This document shows positions 47,721 to 59,054 of a stretch of DNA of 64,000 nucleotides, in pieces. Position numbers and translations under genes: made by a program. Within the stretch, counting starts at the first letter, position 1. Every line of letters begins with the position of its first letter. The notes beneath the pieces are model-generated. The model saw only the letters and a program-made list of their open reading frames with translations. It did no database searches and was not told where the DNA came from. This DNA comes from Tritrichomonas musculus (Eukaryota; Parabasalia; Tritrichomonadida; Tritrichomonadidae), in assembly GCA_039105265.1 (NCBI GenBank), contig JAPFFF010000003.1, positions 5,642,001 through 5,706,000 on the forward strand, read 5' to 3'.

Positions 47721-50341
47721 ATCTTTTTAATATTTTTTTTTAAATAATTTTTTTGATTATTCCTTTTGTTTTATTATTTATTATCTTTTTTCTTTCTTTT
47801 TTGCTCATTCTTTCTCTTTACTATTAATTATCGAGATTCTCCATTGAATATTTTATTTTATTTTTCATTTTATTTTTCAATTATTTATAATTATTAATAT
47901 CTATATTTTTTATTTTTCAATTTGTTTTTATATATTCTATTTTTTTTATTAAGATAAAATGATTTTATCCAAAATTTTTTCAATGAAAATATTTGATAGT
48001 AAAAAAAAAAAAAATTCAAATATTGTGAAGAAATTTATAAACACGTCCACTTTTTGAATTCATAAACAATTCAAAAAGTCATCAGATGGAAAATCCGTTT
48101 GCCCAATTTAAATGGAAAACTTTTTTAAAGACCAGAATTCAATATCACTAACTTTTTTAAAGACGACGATCATTTTTATTCAATCAGATATAAATCCTTT
48201 ATTTTATATAGATGAAGATATATGATTTTTGTAAAATAAAATTTTTTAAATATTTATTTCCTTTTGCAACATTACTAGTTGAAAATGTTTCTTTACAGTT
48301 TTAACAAACTTATAAGACAAAATACTTTCTTTTATCATTGGTTAATTCGTTATTAAAAATAAAATTATTAAATATGCATTTATCTTCTGCCATCACTGTT
48401 TTCATTTTAGAAAAATGGTATTCTAATATTTGTAAATATATTCTATTTTTCAAATGTGTAGAGTAACGAAAATAACGTATTTTGGATTTTTCAATATTTT
48501 GAAAATATCCACCAAATTATTTATTTTTTTACATTGTTCTCTAATAAATATTTATTAATATCGCAATTAGGCTCTAAGATTTTAATTTTAAAGGGAGATT
48601 TTGAACTTTTTTAATATTATTATAATTAGAATATCTTTCCTATCTAACTTTATTTGAAAAAGAATTAATAAATATAATACATTATCCTGTATCATATATT
48701 GATATTAGCATGCTCCTGAGGTATATATTTAAAAATGAACTAAAAATTAATGAATTGTAAAAAAAAAAAAATTAGTTTTTTGTTAAATTTTTATTATTTT
48801 AGAGGATTCTGGTTAATTTTATTTCTTACAAATTTAGTATATTATTTTTATTCGTGTATGAAATAAAATGAACTGATAATTGCAACAAACTACTCGATAG
48901 GTGCATCTAAGAATTTCTTTTAAATATGGGCCTCGATAATTTCATTAATCCATTGATATTAGCTGCAATATCAATTTACAATATTTTATATTAAACATAA
49001 TATATATATTAGATATAAATAAATGAATATACATGTTTACAGTCAATGAATATTTATATTAAAATTGTCATAAAATGTAAACACTTTTTAAAAGGTTATT
49101 TCAAATATTTCAATATCTCATAAATATTAAGATATATATTGATATATATATTCAAAAATATTGAGATATGAATTCAAAATACATTCTGAATTTTTTTTTC
49201 AATGATCCATTTTCTATTGATACTGAATAAATGAATAAATCTAAAAATAAAATATAACAAAATTGAAATAATTATATTATGCTTTGAGTTAATAAAAATA
49301 TACTGATTGTTCACGAAAAAATTTCTCAAATAATTTTGACCTTGGATGGGAATCGAACCGGTGACCCCAAAGATAAAAATTTAGTTCAAAAATACTTTTC
49401 CCAAAACGATTAAAAACAACTCAAAAAAAAATAAAGTTTTTAAAAAGTTAAACTTTTATTAACTTTTTCATAGAGTAAAAAAACTTTTCCCAATTTTGGA
49501 CTCGTTCTCAAAGAAAGGGAGTAGGTTAGTAAAAACAAGCTATTAGTAATCATTGCTGACTGAATATAACATGTACTCCATAATATAAATATAACTTGAT
49601 TCTTTATCTGATTTATGAAATATGTATAGAAAATCAAAAAAAAATTCTAATTAATTTTGCGGATATTGCAGTATTTTGAAAATAAATTTAAAATATTGTA
49701 CCTAGATTTCGGCTTGGTCATCTCTATATGGCAATTTTTATGGTAGAGATATAACATCAAATTTTGATGAAAGCTAGCTTTTGATATGAATTATTTTTGG
49801 GAATACGACTTCGTAATTGAGGTGAAAGTTGAGAAAAAGTTCCAATAAAGATCAAATGAATGTTTAAAATAACATTGAAATGTTCAAATGAATGTTTAAA
49901 ATAACATTGAAAGGTTTATTTTATATTATTATGAAATTTTCAATAATAATTTAAATTATTAGAATTATTAATTGCTGTTTATATTGGAAATAAGTTTGAT
50001 ATAATCAGTATAAATAATATACTTTAATTTTAAATATATTTATATCAATAAAAATTAATTAATTATAAAAATACACATGAAAATTATGAGGAAATAAAAA
50101 GAATTATTTATTCTAAAATATTTGATAGAAAATTTTTAAAAGTGACAGGGATATTTTACTCAAATAAAAGTTTTTATGGACGGAATTTATAAGAACGATA
50201 TCGATTATACAAATGATCAGCAAAATAATATTTTACAAACCAATGAAGAAAGTCAAAAAGTTTTTTTTTCGCCATTATATACATATTTTATTTTAGAAAT
50301 CATTGAATTTCTCATATATTAACAAAAACATAAATAAAGTA
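47721..50341. other. AT-rich intergenic stretch
   Basis: No gene. Runs of T/A, short inverted repeats such as CTTTTTGAATT near 48050, a motif AGTAACGAAAATAACGTATT near 48468 that resembles the ends of the inverted-repeat elements elsewhere in the window, and an isolated pol III B box at 49344-49368 (see findings). Confidence 0.5.
49852..49915. repeat. Tandem duplication, 32-bp unit x2
   Basis: TCAAATGAATGTTTAAAATA plus 12 bases, repeated once with one or two changes. Confidence 0.85.
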
Positions 50342-50461
50342 TCGGGAAAAAGTGGTGATCACGATGAAAAGTGGATATCACATCATTTATTCCTTTGAAA
50401 AAATAAAATCATCAACTTTTTGTACGAAATATTTGATCAAATATCAATTTAAAAAACAAAG

Positions 50462-51857
50462 TGGTTACCATAGAGGTGCGAGAACTACCTTTGGTTAACC
50501 AATTTATTTCAAATTTAGATATTTATTTATACAGGTAAAATAATGTATAATTAATGTATAATTTTTTAATTTGGTTCGCTACGAGTAATATTATATTGAT
50601 TTTAAAATTGAATATGAGAAAAAAAAAATCAAATTTTTATTTCTAAAAAAAAAAAAAAAAGAGCACCAAATACTTTGTTTTTTAAGGTAATTTTTATATT
50701 TGTTTACATAAAAAAATTTAAATATTCACATTTTTAACTTTTGTAATCGTTGAACAATTAAAGGATTTCAATATTAGAAAATTATACAAACAAAGAATAT
50801 AGCATAAAATGATCAATTATTACTAATATCAATGATATTATTTGATAATTCATAAGTTAAACTATTTACTTGGTTAAGAATTACGATTATGATAAAAAGA
50901 TTTTCAAAAATATGTTTTATTGTTGTCATTTGACAAATAACTGATATTTAATTGGTTTAATAATTATTTCTCTAATGAATAATGCATGGTTTATAAAGAT
51001 ATAATCTGAAATTCTTGATAATTAATTATTTTAGTCTTGTTTATTATAATGGTCTGTTATTATTAGATTATTATTTAATTTAATGAAAGTATTAAGCGTA
51101 TAAAGTGTGAAAATAGATTTATAAAATTATTGAAGATAAGATCTGTCCCCTGTTTGCTATTTCAAGATAAAATAAATATTTTTTAAAATAAATTTCGTCC
51201 AAAAATTATATATTACATTTTATTTATTTTTAATTTACTGATATTTAAGAAATATTAATAAAATATTATATAACGGGATTTGTACAGAATTTTGAGGGGA
51301 TTTAAGCCTAACGAACATTGCATTGAATTTTGAGGGGATTTAAGCCTAACGAACATTTCTACTCAATTCTTTTTTAACTTTTTGTGAATAATAAAATAAA
51401 ACTACGCCCATCGAGCGGATTTATAAATAATCATAATATAATATCATACAATATAATATAATTCTAATATAAAATAGTTATCCCGATAAAATTAATATTA
51501 TAGCTAGATATTTATGTTTTCTATAATTTTTTTGCTAAAATAAATTTATCTTATTTATATTATAATATTATATATATATTAATTAGAAATTATATCAATA
51601 ATTCTATTTAGAATATGATAAAATGAATAAATAATCAATATTATTTCAACTTCAATCATATTCTTCAAAATATGTAAAATTTGAATTTCAACGTATGAAC
51701 TTTCAAATAGTGCGATACTGATATATAATATACAAAATCAATCGTATACTTTATTTTATTAAAAAAATCATAAGGCTAACGAATTATTTTTTGAAAAATC
51801 AATCTTTTTTTAAAACAAAAAATACGTTATTTTAGTTCTCGCACTTCTGTTACCATT
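50462..51857. mobile_element. Candidate inverted-repeat element (1.4 kb)
   Basis: GTGCGAGAACTA inside an imperfect 25-bp end at 50462-50487 recurs inverted at 51832-51857, next to AAATAACGTATT. The interior is AT-rich and non-coding. It may be nested in the larger candidate element. Confidence 0.35.
51287..51362. repeat. Tandem duplication, 38-bp unit x2
   Basis: GAATTTTGAGGGGATTTAAG plus 18 bases (CCTAACGAACATT...), repeated almost exactly. Confidence 0.9.
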
Positions 51858-52389
51858 CAATTTTTTAAATTTTGATGAAAATTTTAAAATATTTTAATTA
51901 TTAGTTTATAAATAGTTATTTATTTATTATTTTTAATATATATATATAACAAGCATTAATAAAATGTATTTATATCAATTGAATATTTATTTTTTTTAAA
52001 AGATATTTTACTTTTTTTAAAAAACTATGAATTTAAAAAAATTATATAACTTCTAACAAAAATGATTAGGTATCATTTTATAAATTTATTTTTAAAATTA
52101 TAATCCTAACAAAAAAAAAACTGCATTTTTAATGCATTGTATTTATTATTTTAAATAGTAAATTAAAAGATAATTTATTTCTTTTATCATTGAATAAGAT
52201 AAGATAAAATAAAATTAAAAACTATAAATTTAATAATTGAAATAAAAAAAAAATGGTTACATTCAATTTTTTAAATAAAAAAGGAGATAAATTTGAATTA
52301 TTATTCAATTTTTGTTATAAAAGCCGATTAGATTCATTCAATTTATAAATGATTTGTGAAAAAAATTTAGCATTCAAATATCATTTCAC

Positions 52390-52795
52390 ATGAATGCTCC
52401 GATTGGAGCAGTAAATCACGCCAAAGAAGCAAAAATGATACCTCCTCAGCCAATTGTCTTTGATTTGCTTGGATCAGAAATGGAAATTGAAGCCTGTAAA
52501 AAAGCAATGACATCTTATGATTATATCAATGCTCCAAACTTTTGTACTCAGATCGGAGTATTATGTAATGCTCTAAGGACACCTCAATTTACTGTACGAA
52601 TTTGCAACATTTGATATTTTAATGTGCTCCAAAGTCAGAGCATATCAGACATCTCATATTCTAGAACTCGCTCAAACAAACAGCTATATGACTCCCAATC
52701 AAAAATATATTTTAAACCAATGCCACAGAACGCATTTATTACCAACAAGCCGAATACCTATTGAATCTTTCCCTACTCTTAGAAATAATCAATAA
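52390..52795 (+). pseudogene. Broken gene of unknown family
   Basis: A patch with coding character inside non-coding AT-rich DNA. The first frame opens at ATG 52390 and gives 74 codons (MNAPIGAVNHAKEAKMIPPQ ... NAPNFCTQIGVLCNALRTPQ). Coding sense then passes to the next frame (YEFATFDILMCSKVRAYQTS, SHILELAQTNSYMTPNQKYI, then a stop at 52795). One frameshift near 52590 explains this. A TTTCAC motif just before the ATG is initiator-like. I do not recognise the protein. It may be a dying host gene or a gene fragment carried inside the surrounding inverted-repeat element. Confidence 0.5.
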
Positions 52796-54663
52796 AATAA
52801 ATAAATTAATTAATTCTTTGCACTTTGATATATTTATTAAATTAAAATATTTATTTTAATTATCATTTTATTTTGAGATACAAATCTTTTAGAAAATAAA
52901 TAGAGGCATATCAACCAAAAAAAAGCTCTCAAAAAGTGAAAGTAGAAAATAAGATAAGTCCAATTATAAAAGATTAATATAAAAAAGAAGAATGTATTTA
53001 TGATCTCTGGAATCCAATTATTTAGTTTGTACAATAAAAATTAATAGTTTTTAGGTAAAAAACATCAATTTTGATTTTTTTTTTTATCCACTCTATATAA
53101 ATATATGATCCAAGATTCTTTACATTTATAACTTAATAATATTAACAAATTACTAATGGTTTTTATGATTACTCTATACATTCTTTAAATATCTAAACAT
53201 AAAACGTCTTATTTTCAAATAACTGTGATACTAATCATATTTCATTTTTTAATCAAAATAAAACAGCCATTTTAATAATTATATTGGAATTTTCTTTTAT
53301 ACGTTTCAATATACACTAATATTATACTTTCAATTCAATTGATAGTTCATTGAAAAAATAAAATATAATTAGTGCTCTAAATATGATTTTTAGAGGATTT
53401 ATAGAACTTATGATAAATTCATTTCATTTTACTATAAAATTATAAAAAAAATTTTGAAATAAATCATTTTTTATTTTTACCGATCGAACTTTTTCAAATA
53501 ATTATATTTTAAATAAATATTTGAGAATATTAGAGCAGAGATTTATTTTGTTGATTAATAAAAATTATATACTTCTTTATTAAAAATCAAATAATGATTT
53601 TACCTATTTTATAAAATCAAAATAAAATATTTTAAAATATTTGTTTTAAATTTTTTGTGATATGCAAATATAATTACTTTTATAAATTTATAATTAATAT
53701 CTAAGTATATTTATATCATAAAATTAATTTTTGAAAATTCAGTTTCCAAGTTATAAGTAAAACTTATTTATTCTTCTCAAATTGAAAGAATATTCAATTA
53801 ACCATCTCTCAAATTGAAAAGCTATTCAATAAAAATTCTCTCAAATTGAAATGGTATTCAATCTTGATCTTATCAAAAATGAAAGAGAATTCATTTTTCA
53901 ATATATCAAATTTGAATATATCTACTTTTTGAATTGAAGACATTGAGTTAAAAATGATGATTTGAATGAAAACTAAAAACTGTATAGAAGTTTTCGTTTG
54001 CTCAAGAGGAAAAGTTTTAATATACATCATTTAAATCTTATATTATCATTTTCAAAAAAATTTATCGAGTAGAATTTTGGTTGACATGCCTCTAAATAAA
54101 TTTACATTTTGTTTTGTATACTTTATTCAAATTTAAAAGAGAATTGTGATGTGATATCCACTTATTCCCGATGATATCCACTTTTTCTTGATACTATATT
54201 ATTATTATTTATTATTATTATTAAAAAAAAAAAAAAAATGACATTTGATATAAAAAAATGAGAAAATTTTTCTTGGACAATCAGTAAAAAATAAAATAAA
54301 AATTTTTAAAATACCAAAGAACGAAATTCCTTTTTTTTATTGATTGAAACCAAGAAGAATTATAGTTTTGTTTACCAACGAGATATACATTCATGTATTT
54401 AGAGTAATTTTAATGAATATGAGTTCTAGCATCAATTTTTATGTCAAAATAAAAATCAAACCTTGGTCATGCTGATGATAGTAATAATGTATTATTTTAT
54501 GCTCACAAGAGTAAACTAGCATGCTAACATGAAGAAAAACATAAACATCACATTTGCAGTATAAATATATTTTTAATAATTAAAACAAATGCAAATATTA
54601 AAAGTTAAAGAAATAATAAATAATATAACAAATTTAACATAATAATATAAATATATAAAATAA
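52796..54663. other. AT-rich intergenic stretch
   Basis: No gene. Contains the right end of the TA-flanked candidate element and the tandem repeats listed next. Confidence 0.5.
53775..53870. repeat. About 31-bp tandem repeat x3
   Basis: Three degenerate copies of TCTCAAATTGAAA followed by TATTCAAT and a short spacer. Confidence 0.75.
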
Positions 54664-54987
54664 ATTGAAAAAGCACCACATTCTAGTGACCAAACGCAAC
54701 CCCTCGATATTGGAATATTCGGGGTTCAAAAATCAAAGATGGGACGAATGCAAGTACCAAGTGGTTTGAGTGAACAGTCAGCGCAGCTGATCAAAATTTT
54801 GGATTCATTTCACCAAACTGCAACAATATCAAATATCATTTCTGCATTTAATGGAGCTGGGATAGTTTCAAAATACCATCCTGAGCATGGCCTTATTCCT
54901 CGTGTTGTTCGAGCACAAGCAAAAAAAGTTCGGCATTGGGTAAATGTTCAACAAAACGTATTTAACAAAAAAAGAATTCATCTTTAA
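54664..54987 (+). pseudogene. Pogo/Tigger-like (DDE_1) transposase fragment
   Basis: An open frame without its own start reads APHSSDQTQPLDIGIFGVQK, a very close match to the P-H-x-S-H-x-x-Q-P-L-D-x-G-x-F-G block that precedes the last catalytic residue of DDE_1 (pogo, Tigger, jerky) transposases. It goes on through TISNIISAFNGAGI, the usual helix after it, to a basic C terminus and stop. About 107 residues survive; a TAA at 54661 closes it upstream. The ATG at 54739 is internal and not a real start. Confidence 0.7.
54703..54732 (+). repeat. 30-bp direct repeat, copy 1
   Basis: CTCGATATTGGAATATTCGG plus 10 bases; identical copy at 55197-55226. It encodes the LDIGIFGVQ part of the transposase fragment. 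Confidence 0.95.
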
Positions 54988-55155
54988 ATAAAAAAAAAAG
55001 ATTTCAATTTCTTTATTCATAATCATTTTTAGTAAATTTTAAAAGATTAAATATTAAATTTAATAAAGCAAATAAAAGATTTAAATCAAAAAAATTTTGT
55101 ATATCACATTGCATATTAAAAAATTACCCTTTTTTTTTTTATTTCACAATTCAAT

Positions 55156-55193
55156 CGTTTACACCTTTTAAGACCGTTTACATCTTTTAAGAC
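55156..55193. repeat. 19-bp tandem repeat x2
   Basis: CGTTTACACCTTTTAAGAC and CGTTTACATCTTTTAAGAC in tandem, just before copy 2 of the 30-bp repeat. Confidence 0.9.
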
Positions 55194-55196
55194 TGA

Positions 55197-55226
55197 CTCG
55201 ATATTGGAATATTCGGGGTTCAAAAA
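55197..55226 (+). repeat. 30-bp direct repeat, copy 2
   Basis: Exact second copy, 494 bp downstream, without the rest of the transposase around it. Confidence 0.95.
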
Positions 55227-55436
55227 AGTTTTTTGTTTACCGATGCATTTATCGATTAAAACCAGACAATATTATATTCAATATTTATTAATACATTAAT
55301 TACAATATATATTTAAAAAATAAAGCAATTTTATATTTTTGCCGTTACTATACACATTTTTTCAATTGTAGATATTTTTTTTTTGAGAAGAAAAATTTGA
55401 TAAAACTCATAGAAACGGCAAATCTACTCTAAACTC

Positions 55437-57032
55437 CTAGGCTTTTGTGTCCGAAATTTTTTATATTCAAAAAGTTAAAAAAAGTATCCAAAAATATCCA
55501 ATTTGGATACTTTTCGGACATTTTTCGAAACTTTTTGAGAAAAAAAAAAAAAAAAAAAAAGGTATGGAAACTTCTATCCACTCGACAGATCATTTTTCTT
55601 TCAATATATAATTTTTAAATGACAGTATTAATGATAAATATAATATAAAAAAAACATATTTTTCGAGAGGAATTTAAGATAAAAATAAATTATTTTTTTT
55701 GAAAAAAATTGAATCCTAATCTGGTTATATTAATTCAAAAAACAATTTTTTTTATTTTTATAAATATATTATTTTTAAATATAATTATATAAGTAATTTA
55801 TATTTCATGAGGAAGAACTCGAAATTTACCAATTTTTATATTCAGATCACAAGTGATATGAATTATTTTAACCTAAAAGGCGAATTTTTTTTTACCTAAA
55901 AGGCGAATTTCAAAATTTTGAAAATTATGAGTTTATGCAGGAAATTGTTTTCTAATTTTCTTCATATTGATATTAAAAATTCTATTCCCAATTCGTTCAA
56001 ATCACTTTTTCCATTTTAATTGTTGATTGTACATCATGGATAAGCAAACCAAGCAAAGATTATTCATTTTTAATATTTTTTCCTAAAACTCAAGCAAATT
56101 CGCCAAATTTACTAAATAAAAGCGATTTACAAAATAACTATCGTACAAATTCCAGCACATAGTTGGCAGATGAAAAAACTATCGATAATTTATTTGTTTA
56201 TAAGGAAAATAAAACATACTGGAATTAATAAAAGAATTATTTTGTAAAACGATCTTATTTAGTGAGTTTTTTGAATTTGTTTGAGCTTTAGGAAAAGACA
56301 TTCTAAAATAATTATCTTTGCATGGTTTACTTTTCCATGTTGCGCTGGGATATACCTAAGAATTGTTTTGTAAACTACTCTTATTTAGTTATTTTGTTGA
56401 GTTTATTTGTGTCTTTGGAAGAAATACTATAAAAAAATAAATTAACCTTTTTGGTCAAAAAATTTTCATCTTTATTGGTCAATAATAAAATTTATATCAT
56501 CAATGATATGAACTATACAAAAAATTGATAACATCATATAAGATCTCCAAATCCACTCGAAAAACATGGCCTTTTTTTTATTTTATTTTCTAATAAATAA
56601 AAAAATGAAGAACATATAAAAAAACTAAAAACTTTTGTCGAGTCGTTCATCTTTAAATTGATTTTTTCTTAAAAAAACATTTTTTTCTCATTATGCATTT
56701 TATGAGATTTGAATTAAGCACTTTCATGCTATTTTCAAATATGTTAATAATATGATAAAACAATATTAGATATGTATTAAACTTTGATGAGGTTTTTTCC
56801 GTTGATCAAAAATTGCAAATTTTGGGATTTCATTTTTTTCTTGTTTCTCGGTAATAAAATTAAAATTATATTTTTTTGATTTTATATTTATGCTACAAAT
56901 ATTATATACATGACGATGGACTAATTTTTAATAAAAAATGATCAATATTCGAGCTTTTTTTGCATAAAATAAAATTGAATTGAAAAAGAGTTTCCATACC
57001 TTTGAAAAAAAACTTCGGACACAAAAGCCTAG
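55437..57032. mobile_element. Candidate inverted-repeat element (1.6 kb)
   Basis: CTAGGCTTTTGTGTCCGAA (19 bp) at the left is exactly inverted at 57014-57032, and a second box GGTATGGAAACT (55561-55572) is inverted at 56989-57000. The left side has an extra about 85 bp between the boxes, including the palindrome around TCCAATTTGGA and an A-run. Interior non-coding with inverted and direct internal repeats. No target duplication could be defined. Confidence 0.45.
56081..56419. repeat. About 57-bp repeat, one inverted and two direct copies
   Basis: Copies at 56081-56137 (inverted), 56235-56293 and 56361-56419 share TTATTTTGTAAA, CTTATTTAGT and a TTGAG/TTTAGGA end. The first two could form a long hairpin. 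Confidence 0.6.
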
Positions 57033-57035
57033 CTA

Positions 57036-57396
57036 AACTCTGTCCAAAAATGTTCGACAATTGAATTTTGAGAGAGTATTCAAATTATCATTTTTTTTCT
57101 CATGCATCTTTAAGGTGATTCGAAGGTTTTTTCCAAAGCTCTTTTTTCTGAGAGTAGTGCATGTCCCAAAAAAAGTTGTAATTCCTCTTAAGGGCGTGGC
57201 TATTTCTTTCAAAAACCAGGGCTCCTTGTATAAAATGAATACATTCTGAGAAAAAAAAATGATAAACTTCTGAAAAATTGAATACATTACTTTGAGAGAA
57301 AAAAGAAATTTTCGACACTCTATCGCTTTTCTAGTCAATTTTCAGTGGAAAATGCGGTTTATGTGTACGTTAAGTCGAACATTTTTGGACAGAGTT
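57036..57396. mobile_element. MITE, 361 bp, 23-bp perfect inverted ends
   Basis: The left end starts AACTCTGTCCAAAAATGTTC; 23 bases are exactly inverted at 57374-57396. Interior has no credible protein (the open frames there are short and compositionally biased). TA lies directly left of the left end, and a TA one base past the right end, so a Tc1/mariner-type origin is possible. It sits four bases from the preceding inverted-repeat element. Confidence 0.7.
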
Positions 57397-57528
57397 ATAT
57401 TAAATTTGCATTATCAATTTTATTTCAATTATTTTATTTATCTATAATAGAAATTATTTGATTATATATATATTTATCTATATTGAATTGTTAAAAAAAG
57501 CTTGCAAGCTTCAATATTACCTTCAAAA

Positions 57529-58892
57529 AGAGGATGTCCCACAAACTAAATAGTCTATAGATTCTTCCATATTTTTGATATTGTTTTTAATATTTTATAT
57601 TATAATTAAATAAACTATATAATTATTATTTTGTCGAAGAAAATATAATATATACAACAAATAAACTTTTGTTTCAAAATTGAATTATTTTTCAATATTT
57701 TGAATATGATTCATCAAAATAAAAAAATAAAAAAAATATTTTTTTTGGCTTAATTTAATTGAAATATTGATTTTTATTAATGAAATTTATATTTAAAAAT
57801 AATCCTCTGAAAGCAAAACTCTTGATTTTTAATATATTTGTGCAAATTAATATGATTTATTTAAGATTCCGAAAAGAAAACCCACAAGAAAGAATATTAT
57901 AGCAAATAAATGATAAAAATCAAAAGTAATTATTAAACATAATTATAATTTCTTGAAAATTGTTTTTATTCATTATTATTCATTGGTTTTTTTTTCCATT
58001 TTTTGCTGTAGAAGATGAGCTAGTACCAAAATCGTGTGAACTTATGAAGTATTTATAAAAATTTAACTTAAGTTTATTGTTTAGGTCGTAAATATTTTGA
58101 AATTAAATAGAATAGGTAATTTCTTTTTAGCAATTACTAACTTTTTGTAATACAAAAATCTGAAATCCTAATTTTTGGAGTATATAAATAATGATACTAT
58201 CATTTAATAATATAAATTTCTTTCCAAATTGTATGTGATTATCTGAATTCTAGTAATAAGTTTAGTAAACTATCCTTTATTTCCAAATATCGGATCTATT
58301 CGATCTATTATATTTCTATAATTGATTTTTTTGCTTTTGATTGCTTCATGTTTTCATATAAAAAGAATAAAAACCAAATTGTACGTTAAGAATTTAAAAT
58401 TTAACGTACTGAGCCATTGAAATTTTCTTTTTTTTTGAATTAGTATTTGGTCAAAATTGATAAAGCAAATTTATTTGCTAATATCTTAATTTTAACTCGA
58501 CCAATTTTTGATTAATATATCAATTTATAATTTAATAAAATTAAAAAAAATAAAATAATGATTATTAGAATATTTATAGACTATTTTTTTTGTTTCAATC
58601 AAAACAACTTGATGATCTTGTTTTTACAAAAGAAAATCAAAATCGTGGCGCAAAAATGCAAATTACTAATATAATCATGTTACTAATGCTGTATATCCTT
58701 TCAAAACAAAAAAATATATTTACAAGTCAAAGATATTGAGAATTATATTATTTTCAAGAATCAGTCATTCAGCTAAATTATAAGTAGATTTAAACTTTAT
58801 CGCTTACATTTATTTGATTTTTCTTATTTTGAACAACAATAAAATAGAAATCATTGAACAAAATTGAATTTTATTTCTGTGGGACATCCTCT
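57529..58892. mobile_element. Non-autonomous DNA transposon with 8-bp target duplication
   Basis: Inverted ends AGAGGATGTCCCACA are exact over 15 bp, and the flanks are a perfect 8-bp duplication CTTCAAAA (57521-57528 and 58893-58900). The 1.36 kb interior is AT-rich with no transposase. An 8-bp duplication is typical of hAT elements; the end sequence is not a classic hAT end, so the superfamily is open. Confidence 0.8.
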
Positions 58893-58974
58893 CTTCAAAA
58901 AGCATTACATTTTAAAATACTTTTATTTAATTTGCATTGGTTTGAAATCAAATTTTCACAGTAATAATATTATT

Positions 58975-58995
58975 ACAGCTAGATTAAATCGGGCT
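58975..58995 (+). repeat. 21-bp copy of internal IFT56 sequence
   Basis: Identical to 59854-59874 inside the IFT56 gene (ACAGCTAGATTAAATCGGGC plus T), same orientation, 60 bp beyond the gene's stop. Confidence 0.9.
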
Positions 58996-59054
58996 CTTTA
59001 TATATAAATTATTGATGTGAATTCATAAAGTAAATGTATATATAAATAATGCTT

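Larger units (their letters stand above)
50342..54191. mobile_element. Candidate Tc1/mariner-like element with TA flanks
   Basis: Left end TCGGGAAAAAGTGG and right end (opposite strand) TCAAGAAAAAGTGG are each followed by a second AAGTGGATATCACATCA box, giving about 45-bp inverted ends with an internal doubled motif, like transposase-binding sites. Both ends abut TA (50340-50341 and 54192-54193), the Tc1/mariner target. The 3.85 kb between holds another inverted-repeat pair and a broken gene but no recognisable transposase. Either a large non-autonomous element or two solo ends. Confidence 0.4.

Noticed and set aside
49344-49410. Possible tRNA gene
   Set aside because: Only the T-loop/B-box resembles a tRNA; T-stem and acceptor do not pair and no D-arm is present.
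53809-54030. 73-codon minus-strand frame
   Set aside because: Built on the degenerate tandem repeats at 53775-53870; no domain and no initiator.
57033-57338. 101-codon minus-strand frame
   Set aside because: Lies inside the 361-bp MITE, has Phe/Lys-biased composition and overlapping frames on both strands; no family seen.
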